From: DASVUS01 sp036388675
GTDB taxonomy: Bacteria > Armatimonadota > Abditibacteriia > Abditibacteriales > Abditibacteriaceae
Assembly: GCA_036388675.1 (NCBI GenBank)
Contig: DASVRI010000033.1
Coordinates: 1 to 64,000 of the forward strand
DNA: 64,000 bases
Reading direction: 5' to 3'
The notes beneath the pieces were generated by a model. The model was not told the DNA's origin, ran no database searches, and was given only the letters and a program-made list of their open reading frames with translations. Shown here one piece after another: positions 23,443-31,148 of the stretch (position 1 is its first letter; every line of letters starts with the position of its first letter). Both the position numbers and the translations under genes were made by a program.

Positions 23443-24443
23443 ATGAGTGTGCGTCACGCGGTCGGTGCCTACTTCTCATTGCAAGGACTTGCTGTTGCGC
23501 TGTGGTGGTTGCTGCTGCTGGTCTATCCCACATCGCGCGACTATTATTTCCGCATGGGCGATTCGGAAGCGACACTGCTCGCCTTCTGGTTGCCCGACCT
23601 CTTCCTGCTGGCGACAGGTTCGCTGCTGGCTGCTTATCTTTGCTTCATTGATAGCAGTCACACTCAGGTTGTGTTGTTTTCGTATGCGGGGCCATCAGCT
23701 ATGCCGCATTGTACTGTGTTGCGTTTGCCCTGCTGACCGATACGGCATGGCTTGGCGTGACACTGATGGTGCCCGCCACGATCCTCAGCGTTATCTGCAC
23801 CGCGTCCGCGTCGCCCTTGCGTACGTGGGGTTTTCGCCAGGCCCGACCGGCAGACGCGCGATGGAACATCATCAAAACTTTGGGACAGGTCGTTGTGTTC
23901 TGGAGCATTCTGTTGTTCGCTGGCCCTTGCCTCATAACAATAATTGAAGCGCGTCTTGGATTAGATCGCTTCAGCTTTGCCTATCAGCGTCCACTGGCGA
24001 CATTTTTCTTTGCAGGTTTCGGAGCGCTGGGCCTGTGGAGCGGTCTCATCATGGCCCGGCTTGGCCAGGGAACACCACTGCCTGTGGACAGCCCGCGACG
24101 CTTAGTCGTGCGCGGGCCTTACGCTTTCGTGCGCAACCCAATGGCGATAGCCAGCTTCGGCCAGGGCTTTGCCGTTGCGCTGTGGTGGGGTTCAGCCCTG
24201 GTATTCGCTTATGTCGCTGCCGGTATTTGGACGTGGCAGTTCCTGGCGCGCCCGCTTGAAGAAGAGGACATGCGACAAAATTTCGGTGCAGAGTTCGAAC
24301 AATACAGTAGCCATGTACGATGCTGGTTGCCCCGCCGATTACCATATCGCGACACGTCCCTGATGAATAGCGAGGACATCTCGAAAAGCGCCTGTAAATG
24401 CACCGGTTCGTCGCAGGCCAGCGATGAGTACTCACCACGATAG
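23443..24443 (+). pseudogene. Frameshifted membrane methyltransferase-like gene (ICMT/PEMT family)
   Basis: Two overlapping frames make one protein. The first (from 23443) gives two membrane helices and ends VVLFSYAGPSAMPHC. The second continues as AISYAALYCVAFALLTD. Adding one G to the GGGG run at 23688-23691 would join them as SYAGAISYAALY. The C-terminal part has the isoprenylcysteine carboxyl-methyltransferase signature: RRLVVRGPYAFVRNPMAIAS, then EEEDMRQNFGAEFEQY. It could be a genuine pseudogene, a programmed shift or a sequencing error in the homopolymer. The substrate is unknown. Confidence 0.72.
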
Positions 24444-24459
24444 ACGCGTGTCACTTCGC

Positions 24460-24488
24460 TTGACCGAGTATTGATTACGGCGTATAAT
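24460..24488 (+). promoter_or_regulatory. Promoter of tRNA-Leu
   Basis: TTGACC (24460-24465), 17-bp spacer, TATAAT (24483-24488), then the tRNA 18 bp later. It is the best housekeeping promoter in the window. Confidence 0.8.
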
Positions 24489-24506
24489 TTCGCTGTCAAC
24501 AATGCC

Positions 24507-24589
24507 GCCGGTGTGGCGAAATGGCAGACGCAGCGGACTTAAAATCCGCAGTCCGAAAGGGCGTGCCGGTTCGAGTCCGGCCACCGGCA
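24507..24589 (+). tRNA. tRNA-Leu (UAA)
   Basis: 83 nt with a long variable arm, as expected for leucine. Acceptor stem GCCGGTG pairs with CACCGGC, discriminator A at 24589. Anticodon stem GCGGA/TCCGC encloses loop CTTAAAA with anticodon TAA at 24540-24542. The T arm GCCGGTTCGAGTCCGGC is canonical. The CCA end is not encoded (TCA follows). Confidence 0.97.
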
Positions 24590-24674
24590 TCATGCAAGAC
24601 CTGTATCCGCATCATCACTCAGTGCGCTGTCATCGTGCGTTGAATCACCCACTTTTTCTGGAACCTGCCAAGAC

Positions 24675-25352
24675 GTGACCGAGCAACATTTTTCTTCACC
24701 TTCCTGCGACGCGCCTCAGCATTCTCTTTTGCAATCGTCGTTTGTTCTTTATCTGGCATCGGCTTCACCGCGACGGGCGCAACTTCTCGAAACGCTGGGC
24801 GTGCCGTTCACACGCATCCACAGTTCCTTCGAAGAACCTAAGCCCACTGCCGCCGATCATGCAAATCCATCGAGCTACGTTGAAGTCTTGGCGCGCGAAA
24901 AAGCGGCCGCGTGCGACACACGAGTACTCAACCCTCAGGAGAACTCGCTTGTTTTAGCGGCGGACACAATTGTGTGGCACCAGGGAACTGTGCTCGGCAA
25001 ACCGGAAAGTGAGGCCGAAGCCGGGGAGATGTTGCGCCGCTTACGCGGCGAAGCGCATCAGGTGTTCACCGGAATTTGCCTGCGCCATCGGGCAGCAGGC
25101 ACCGACGAGTACTCGATTGCGCACACCATCACCACGGTGCATTTCAATACATTAAGCGACAACTGGATTGAGCGTTACGTTGCAACGGGTGAACCGATGG
25201 ATAAGGCCGGTGCCTATGCCGCGCAGGGCAAAGGCGCGCTGCTGGTGGAACGCATCGATGGCGACTTCTGGAATGTGGTCGGATTGCCATTAGCGACGCT
25301 GGGGCGCATGCTCGAAACGCTCGGTGTGCCTGTCGAAAGCTGGTGGAAGTAA
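24675..25352 (+). CDS. maf: Maf-like nucleotide pyrophosphatase
   Basis: 225 residues from GTG 24675; no good ribosome-binding site, so the exact start is uncertain, and about 25 residues precede the conserved fold. Maf proteins hydrolyse non-canonical or dTTP/UTP-type nucleotides to monophosphates. The signature LYLASASPRRAQLLETLGV is intact, followed by VLAREKAAA, LVLAADTIVWHQGTVLGKP (catalytic Asp) and GAYAAQGKGALLVERIDGDFWNVVGLPL. It lies just upstream of mreBCD, a common neighbourhood (maf-mreB). Confidence 0.92.
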   Translation: MTEQHFSSPSCDAPQHSLLQSSFVLYLASASPRRAQLLETLGVPFTRIHSSFEEPKPTAADHANPSSYVEVLAREKAAACDTRVLNPQENSLVLAADTIVWHQGTVLGKPESEAEAGEMLRRLRGEAHQVFTGICLRHRAAGTDEYSIAHTITTVHFNTLSDNWIERYVATGEPMDKAGAYAAQGKGALLVERIDGDFWNVVGLPLATLGRMLETLGVPVESWWK

Positions 25353-25453
25353 GAGGCACGTGTTGTTGATGAGGCTGTCTTCGTTGTAAGATGCAACAAG
25401 CGCCATCATAATTGCAGACGGCGGACGACAGCACTCATAGCACTCAACAAACA

Positions 25454-26491
25454 ATGTTCAAACGATTCTTTGGGCGATTCTCGCAGGACATGGGCATCGA
25501 CCTCGGCACGGCCAACACACTGGTACACGTGAAGGGGCGCGGTGTCGTGCTGCGCGAGCCCTCGGTTGTGGCCATCGACCGCAACACGGGACAGGTCTCA
25601 TCCGTAGGCGAAGCCGCCAAGCAGATGGTGGGCCGCACGCCCGGACACATCGTCGCCATTCGCCCGCTGAAAGATGGCGTTATCGCTGACTTCGACATCA
25701 CACAGCGCATGTTGCACCACTTCATTCGCAGCGTACACAACGGGCGCGCCTTCGCCAGCCCGCGCGTCATGGTCGGCATTCCGTCCGGCATCACCGAAGT
25801 CGAGAAACGCGCCGTTATCGAAGCCGCCATGACAGCGGGCGCACGCGACGCGCGTACCATCGAAGAACCAATGGCCGCCGCGATTGGCGCCGGTCTTCCC
25901 GTTTCCGAACCGACCGGCTCGATGATTGTCGACATCGGCGGAGGCACGACGGAAGTGGCCGTTATTTCGCTGGGCGGCATCGTGACCAGCCGTTCCCTGC
26001 GCGTGGCCGGCGATGAGATCGATGAAGCGATCATCGCTTATGTGCGACGCACCTTTAACATGTTGATTGGCGAACGCACATCGGAATCGCTCAAGCTGCA
26101 AATCGGTTCGGCCTATCCGCTGCAAGAAGAAGTTTCCTGCGAAATCAAAGGCCGCGACCTGGTGAACGGATTGCCCCGCAGTGTGCGCATCAACTCCGCC
26201 GATTTGCGTGAAGCCATCAAAGACCCCGTGCTGGAAATAGTGGAAACGGTGAAGACAACATTGGAACAGTCGCCGCCGGAGCTTTCCGCCGACATCATGG
26301 AGCGCGGCATTGTGCTGGCCGGCGGCGGCGCCCTGCTGCGCGGACTCGACCAGTTGCTGGCGCACGAAGCCGGCATTCCCGTCCACATTGCCGCCGACCC
26401 GCTGACCTGCGTCGCGCTGGGCACTGGCGAAACCGTCGAGGCGTGGGACACGTGGAGCAGCACCAACCAGGCGATCTACGGTTCACGTTAG
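25454..26491 (+). CDS. mreB: Rod shape-determining protein MreB (bacterial actin)
   Basis: 345 residues from ATG 25454. MreB filaments on the inner membrane face guide lateral wall synthesis. Visible motifs are MFKRFFGRF (amphipathic membrane-binding start), DMGIDLGTANTLVHVKGRGV (phosphate 1), RVMVGIPSGITEVEKRAVIEA, EEPMAAAIGAGLPV, IVDIGGGTTEVAVISLGGIV (phosphate 2) and GIVLAGGGALLRGLD. Normal length. mreC and mreD follow, so the cell is probably rod-shaped or derived from a rod. Confidence 0.96.
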   Translation: MFKRFFGRFSQDMGIDLGTANTLVHVKGRGVVLREPSVVAIDRNTGQVSSVGEAAKQMVGRTPGHIVAIRPLKDGVIADFDITQRMLHHFIRSVHNGRAFASPRVMVGIPSGITEVEKRAVIEAAMTAGARDARTIEEPMAAAIGAGLPVSEPTGSMIVDIGGGTTEVAVISLGGIVTSRSLRVAGDEIDEAIIAYVRRTFNMLIGERTSESLKLQIGSAYPLQEEVSCEIKGRDLVNGLPRSVRINSADLREAIKDPVLEIVETVKTTLEQSPPELSADIMERGIVLAGGGALLRGLDQLLAHEAGIPVHIAADPLTCVALGTGETVEAWDTWSSTNQAIYGSR

Positions 26492-26494
26492 CCA

Positions 26495-26566
26495 GTTTTC
26501 CAGTCTTAGTTTTGAATCTTGAGTTGCACCGCCTCAACTAAGAACTGAGAACTAACACTTGAAAAC
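26495..26566. repeat. Imperfect 72-bp hairpin repeat between mreB and mreC
   Basis: The left arm begins GTTTTCCAGTCTTAGTTTTG and the right arm ends AACTAACACTTGAAAAC; the arms are near-complementary around a short loop GCACCGC. It resembles the shorter hairpin at 11299-11346 between cas1 and cas2. It could form a processing or attenuation structure that tunes mreC relative to mreB. Confidence 0.6.
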
Positions 26567-26572
26567 TTCTTT

Positions 26573-27385
26573 ATGCTTCGCCGTCCTGCACCGCTCTTTC
26601 TCGTTATTTTCTTGTTGATCATCGCTGCCGTGGCTGTGGGTTGGCAGCGCTCCGCACACAGTAACGGCGGCGTTTCGGCACCGGAGGGCATTGTTTATGT
26701 GGTGTTGCGTCCCGTGCAATACACGCTTTCGACTGTGGGCGACTGGTTCTCCGATCTGGGTCGCACCATGTTCCGTCGTGGCGGCACGGTTGAAGAAAAC
26801 GAGCGCTTGCGCGGCGAAGTGGCCAACCTGCGGGGACAAACGCAACGCCTGTTGCGCTATCGCCGCGAAAACGAAGAGTTGCGCCGATTGCTGGGCTTGA
26901 AACCTCCCGCAGGCGGCACCAATGTGGCGGCGGACGTGGTATCACTCGCCGCGACGCCATACGCGCGTCGCGTCACGCTGAATATCGGCACACGCCAGGG
27001 CGTGCGGTCGAAAGACGTGGTGTTTGTAGCGCAGGGCCTTGTCGGGCAGGTCGTCGCCGTTTCACCGTTCACCTCAAGTGTGGTGTTGCTGACCGACCGC
27101 GAATCGGGTGTGGGCGCGATGAGTACTCGAACCATGGCCAAAGGCTGGGTCAACGGCACCGGCGCGCGCACCTTGCAAATGTCGTTTCTCGATTACAACT
27201 CCGATATACGTGAAGGCGACCTCATTGTGACTTCCGGTTTGTCGGAGATTTTCCCGCGCGGGCTCATCATCGGGCGGGTGCTGCGCGTTGATCGTAATAA
27301 AAGTTACTCGCGCCTTTCGGCAGAGATCGACCCGGCAGTGCCCTTTGATCAGTTATCAGCGGTTTTCGTGCGCACCGGGGCCTGA
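26573..27385 (+). CDS. mreC: Rod shape-determining protein MreC
   Basis: 270 residues. One N-terminal membrane helix (LFLVIFLLIIAAVAVG), a coiled coil (ENERLRGEVANLRGQTQRLLRYRRENEELRRLLGL), then the periplasmic beta domain with VTLNIGTRQGVRSKDVVFVAQGLVGQV and LIVTSGLSEIFPRGLIIGRV. It links MreB to periplasmic cell-wall enzymes. It carries a GAGTACTC at 27121. Confidence 0.95.
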   Translation: MLRRPAPLFLVIFLLIIAAVAVGWQRSAHSNGGVSAPEGIVYVVLRPVQYTLSTVGDWFSDLGRTMFRRGGTVEENERLRGEVANLRGQTQRLLRYRRENEELRRLLGLKPPAGGTNVAADVVSLAATPYARRVTLNIGTRQGVRSKDVVFVAQGLVGQVVAVSPFTSSVVLLTDRESGVGAMSTRTMAKGWVNGTGARTLQMSFLDYNSDIREGDLIVTSGLSEIFPRGLIIGRVLRVDRNKSYSRLSAEIDPAVPFDQLSAVFVRTGA

Positions 27386-27415
27386 AACGTAGCTCCGAGT
27401 ACTCACTTTCGCCTC

Positions 27416-27910
27416 ATGAACGAGCAATCGACCTGGAGAATCTGGCCCGCCCTGTTGATGGCGGTTGCGTTGCAAACTACGTGGCTGGCGCACTGGCGTC
27501 CGGGTGGCGGCGCCATCGACTTGCCGTTGCTGCTTGTGGTTTCCGTTGCATTGCAACTCGGCTGGGAAATGGGTGCGGCTTACGGCCTGTGCGCCGGCTT
27601 GCTGATGGGCTTCTACGCCGGCACAAACCTCGGTTCTTACGCCATGTCACGCCTGATTACAGGTGGTTTGCTGGGACTTTTCGAGCGCCGCTTTTCACGT
27701 GACAATCCATTCACACCGCCGCTGTGCGCGATGGGCGCCGTCGTTGTGGCCAACGCCATCTTCCTCATTATTTCGCCAACCGACTTTCCGGTCATGTGGT
27801 GGCTGCGCTACACGGCCAGTTCGCTCCTGGCGCACGCCATCCTGATTTATCCGGTGCACTGGCTGGTCACCAAGTTCATTCTGCCACCGCCGCGCACCAT
27901 GTTCGGCTGA
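27416..27910 (+). CDS. mreD: Rod shape-determining protein MreD
   Basis: 164 residues, with about five membrane helices: LLMAVALQTTWLAHW, LPLLLVVSVALQLGWEMGAAYGLCAGLLMGFYAG, and PLCAMGAVVVANAIFLIIS. The start ATG 27416 lies 30 bp after mreC, and a GAGTACTC occupies the gap (27397). Integral membrane partner of MreC in the elongasome. Identification rests on size, hydrophobicity and position, as MreD sequences are poorly conserved. Confidence 0.88.
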   Translation: MNEQSTWRIWPALLMAVALQTTWLAHWRPGGGAIDLPLLLVVSVALQLGWEMGAAYGLCAGLLMGFYAGTNLGSYAMSRLITGGLLGLFERRFSRDNPFTPPLCAMGAVVVANAIFLIISPTDFPVMWWLRYTASSLLAHAILIYPVHWLVTKFILPPPRTMFG

Positions 27911-27927
27911 ATTTGGTTCAATGAAAT

Positions 27928-28022
27928 AGGACTTACGCAAATCGCAGCGTTTGCAGAACCCGAAGTGTTGGTTCTCCTAGAAGGAGACAACCAACGCTCC
28001 GGGTTCTGGGTGTGTAAGTCCT
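27928..28022. mobile_element. 95-bp MITE-like hairpin between mreD and dnaG
   Basis: Perfect terminal inverted repeats AGGACTTAC (27928-27936) and GTAAGTCCT (28014-28022). Inside, AGAACCCG pairs with CGGGTTCT, and CTCCT-AGA-AGGAG forms the tip. AGGACTTACGCA-type ends recall small non-autonomous elements common in cyanobacteria and other bacteria. A degraded relative of the interior is at 62157-62196. No ORF. It could also serve as a transcriptional barrier between mreD and dnaG. Confidence 0.7.
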
Positions 28023-28088
28023 GATATTATTGAGTACTCGATAACTTCCTCTGCGCCCTTTGCGTCCTCTGCGGTAAAATGGGAAGCG

Positions 28089-31000
28089 ATGGATCCAACG
28101 ATTGAAGAAATCAAGCGGCGCGCTGATATTGTCGATGTGGTGAGTCAGCACGTCGCACTGCGTCCCGCCGGTGGCGAGCGCTGGAAAGCCTGCTGCCCCT
28201 TTCACGACGAGAAGACGCCCTCGTTCTACGTGTCGCGCGACAAGGGCTTTTTCAAATGCTTCGGCTGCCTGCACGAACAGGAACTCATCTGGACACAAAC
28301 CGGACTCAAGCCCATCGGCGAGATAACGGTGGGAGAACGAGTACTCGACCGTCACGGCGACTGGAAACCTGTTCTGGCAACAGAGCGTAAACAGGGAACC
28401 ATGCGCCGCGTGCAAACGGCAGCGTTTCGCGCCGATCCGCTGTTACTCACGCCCGATCACAAATGCATTTTTGTGCGCTCCGCCGACGCGCGCGCCGCTC
28501 TGCCTTTCTTGTATCTCTCTTCGGAGCGCGGCACACGCTTCAAGAGCAGCTATCGGCGTTACACGGGTAAAGCGCCAACAGTTACCGAGGCCGATGCCGA
28601 CCAGATGCAGGTTGGTGATTTCCTGTTGTTCCCGTTAGTTCCCGATGCACAGCGCCAGGACTCACCGCTGGTGAATGCCGATGTGATTGCGCCATACAAA
28701 ATCGGCAAGCGCGTGCAGCGCATCGAGCAGTTGCCGGTCAACGTCAACACAGCGTTTCTTTTTGGACTTTATCTTGCGGAAGGTTCCACCAATCCGCGCA
28801 GCCTGCGATGGACGTTTCACATCGACGAAAAGCACCTGGCAGAAGAAGTCGATCACGTTCTACACCACGAGTTTGGATTGACTTGCTCGCATTCCCTGCG
28901 CCCCGAAAAGAACATTCGTGAAGTCATCTGCTGCAAGACCGATCTCGTGCGCCAGTTCGAGTACTGGTTCGGCAAAGGTGCAGCGTCTAAACGAATTCCC
29001 GCGCTGGCGCTGAACTGGCCTGTCGAAGTGCAACGCGCCCTGATAGCAGGCTACCGCTGCGGCGATGGCAACGCCCGAGGAGATTCCGTCTCAGTTTCGC
29101 GTGAGCTGTCATACGGGTTATTCGCGTTGGCTGTGCAGTGTGGTCTCAACCCTTCGCTCAAACACCAGAAAGGCTACACCGATCATAATGGCGTTCAGCA
29201 TCGAGAAAGTTGGCGTCTGCTTTCGCGAGGCCGCGAAGGACTCGGTGGCTTCTTCCACCCTATCGGCGATGTCTGCTATTACTGGTCGCGCATCACGCGC
29301 ATTGAGGCTCTGCCCGAAATGCACACCGTGGTGGACATTACTGTTGCCGACAGTCACTCGTTCACAACGAAAATGTGCGTTGTACACAACTGCGGCGCCG
29401 CCGGGGACATCTTCAAGTTTTTGCAGCGCGTTGAGAATATTTCGTTCCCTGAAGCCAAGAAGCAGTTGGCCGAACGCTACGGCGTGCCGCTGCCACGCTT
29501 TGGCAAAGAGCTTTCCCCCGAGCAGCAAGCCGTATACGATGAACGTGACCGTCTGACCAAAATCACAGCGGCCAGCGCGGCGTTTTTTCGCGAGCAGTTT
29601 GCGGGCAACAAAGGCCAGGAAGCACGCGATTATGCGCGGCGTCGCGGCCTGTCGCCCAAGACTCTGGAAAAGTTTGGCATAGGTTATGCGCCGGATGCGT
29701 GGGACGCACTGCATCATCACCTCATCAACCGCTATGGTTTTAAAATCGAAGATTGTGTTGCGACCGGAGTACTCGTCGAGCGCGAAGACGATGGCAGCGG
29801 ACGCGGCAAGCGCCAATATGACCGCTATCGGCATCGCTTGATGTTTCCCATCTGGGACTATCGCGGGCAGGTTATCGCCTTTGGCGGACGCGCGATGGAA
29901 GGCGGCAATACGGGCAACCCGGACGCGAAATACATCAACTCGCCGGAAGGCACGCTGTTCAACAAGAGCCGCATTCTTTACGCCTGGCACCTGGCGCGGC
30001 CCGAAGTGGGACGGCGTGAAAGCATCATCATTACTGAAGGTTATATGGACGCCATCGCGCTGCATGAGGCCGGGTTCGGTAACACGATTGCGACGCTTGG
30101 CACAGCTCTCACCACACAGCATGTAGCGGCATTGGCGCGCATCGCACCGAAGACCGTTTATCTCTGCTTCGACGGCGATTCGGCGGGAATGCGCGCCGCG
30201 TTGCGCAGTGCGCCGCTCTTTGCCATACACGATCTTTCGGTGCGTGTTGTCATGTTGCCGCGCGAAGACGACCCTGACACATTTATCCGCAAGAACGGCG
30301 AGATCGGCTTTAACAACGCGTTGCGCGCGGCCAAGTTGTTGTCGCGCTATCGCGTTGAAATGGCGGTGAATGGCTTCGACCTGGGACAAGTCTCCGAACG
30401 CATGGAAGCGATTCGCGCCGCCGCCGATGTGATCTCTGAAGTGCAGAACGACATCGAAAAAGATGATTACATCGCGTGGCTGGCCGAGCGCTGGGGGCAG
30501 GCTGAAGGCGTAACTGCCCCAACGCGCATGCAAATGATTCAAGCCGCCGTGCGCCGCGAAGTCGGTGCCGCCGTCAAGCGGCAACGCGTTCCGAGTACTC
30601 AATACCCACCGGCGGTGCAGCGCGAGGCCGAAAACAAGGATGTCGATCAGACGCTGGCCGCCAACAATCAACTTAGCGGCGTGGCTAAGGCAGAGCGCAT
30701 TTTGTTGTCGTCCCTGTTGGGCAATCCGAGTTGGCGCTCGCGCATTCTCAGCGAATTGCCGCCTGATAAATGGACAGAGGAACCGCACCGCGAAATCGCT
30801 GCGGCCCTGCGCCAGTTCGATTGGAACGATCCCGTCGAGCCCACAGTCTTAATTGATACGCTTTCCGCTGAAGCGGGCGGTCTGGTCGGTGAACTCATCA
30901 TGAACGATCAGTCGCAAGTCGCCGCGACCGAAGAAGTCGTGAAAGATTGCATCGCCCGCATACAGGGCTACTGGGCGCGCCGCGTGGAGCACGAGATTCT

Positions 31001-31115
31001 CGACATGGTGCGCCTGAAACTGGAACGCAGCGAACCTATTTCGGAAGACGAACGCAAAGCCTACAATGCCGCTCTCATCGCCACACGTCGCAAGAAAGAG
31101 CCCACTGCGGAGTAG
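28089..31115 (+). CDS. dnaG: DNA primase DnaG interrupted by an intein
   Basis: 1008 residues before splicing, about 633 after removal of the intein (residues 60-434), which is normal for DnaG. It makes RNA primers at replication forks. The CHC2 zinc finger has C36 and H39 (CCPFHDEK), then C57 (FFKCFG), and the fourth ligand is C435, the first residue after the intein (CGAAGDIFKF). Downstream come the RNA polymerase domain, then the TOPRIM motifs ITEGYMDAIALHEAGF and YLCFDGDSAGM, and a C-terminal helicase-binding region. A TAAAAT hexamer (28075-28080) ends only 8 bp before the ATG, so the message may be nearly leaderless. GAGTACTC sites occur in both intein and extein. Confidence 0.96.
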   Translation: MDPTIEEIKRRADIVDVVSQHVALRPAGGERWKACCPFHDEKTPSFYVSRDKGFFKCFGCLHEQELIWTQTGLKPIGEITVGERVLDRHGDWKPVLATERKQGTMRRVQTAAFRADPLLLTPDHKCIFVRSADARAALPFLYLSSERGTRFKSSYRRYTGKAPTVTEADADQMQVGDFLLFPLVPDAQRQDSPLVNADVIAPYKIGKRVQRIEQLPVNVNTAFLFGLYLAEGSTNPRSLRWTFHIDEKHLAEEVDHVLHHEFGLTCSHSLRPEKNIREVICCKTDLVRQFEYWFGKGAASKRIPALALNWPVEVQRALIAGYRCGDGNARGDSVSVSRELSYGLFALAVQCGLNPSLKHQKGYTDHNGVQHRESWRLLSRGREGLGGFFHPIGDVCYYWSRITRIEALPEMHTVVDITVADSHSFTTKMCVVHNCGAAGDIFKFLQRVENISFPEAKKQLAERYGVPLPRFGKELSPEQQAVYDERDRLTKITAASAAFFREQFAGNKGQEARDYARRRGLSPKTLEKFGIGYAPDAWDALHHHLINRYGFKIEDCVATGVLVEREDDGSGRGKRQYDRYRHRLMFPIWDYRGQVIAFGGRAMEGGNTGNPDAKYINSPEGTLFNKSRILYAWHLARPEVGRRESIIITEGYMDAIALHEAGFGNTIATLGTALTTQHVAALARIAPKTVYLCFDGDSAGMRAALRSAPLFAIHDLSVRVVMLPREDDPDTFIRKNGEIGFNNALRAAKLLSRYRVEMAVNGFDLGQVSERMEAIRAAADVISEVQNDIEKDDYIAWLAERWGQAEGVTAPTRMQMIQAAVRREVGAAVKRQRVPSTQYPPAVQREAENKDVDQTLAANNQLSGVAKAERILLSSLLGNPSWRSRILSELPPDKWTEEPHREIAAALRQFDWNDPVEPTVLIDTLSAEAGGLVGELIMNDQSQVAATEEVVKDCIARIQGYWARRVEHEILDMVRLKLERSEPISEDERKAYNAALIATRRKKEPTAE
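28266..29390 (+). mobile_element. Intein with LAGLIDADG homing endonuclease inside DnaG
   Basis: 375 residues. It begins at Cys60 (CLHEQELIWTQTG) and ends HN just before Cys435. Splicing blocks are present: block A CLHEQELI with GERVLDRHGDW, block B with the TxxH motif (LLLTPDHKC), block F VVDITVADSHSFTT, and block G CVVHN followed by +1 Cys. A dodecapeptide endonuclease lies between: GLYLAEGS (first motif) and AGYRCGDGN (second motif, catalytic Asp). Both look intact, so it may be active in splicing and homing. It holds a GAGTACTC (28339), so it has either adapted to this genome or moved among genomes sharing the motif. Confidence 0.95.
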
Positions 31116-31148
31116 AATCCCTCGTTGCCACGAGTCGCGTTAAATTTG

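Noticed and set aside
29118..30788. A 556-codon open frame antisense to dnaG
   Set aside because: No domain and no ribosome-binding site; the sense strand carries TOPRIM and intein motifs.
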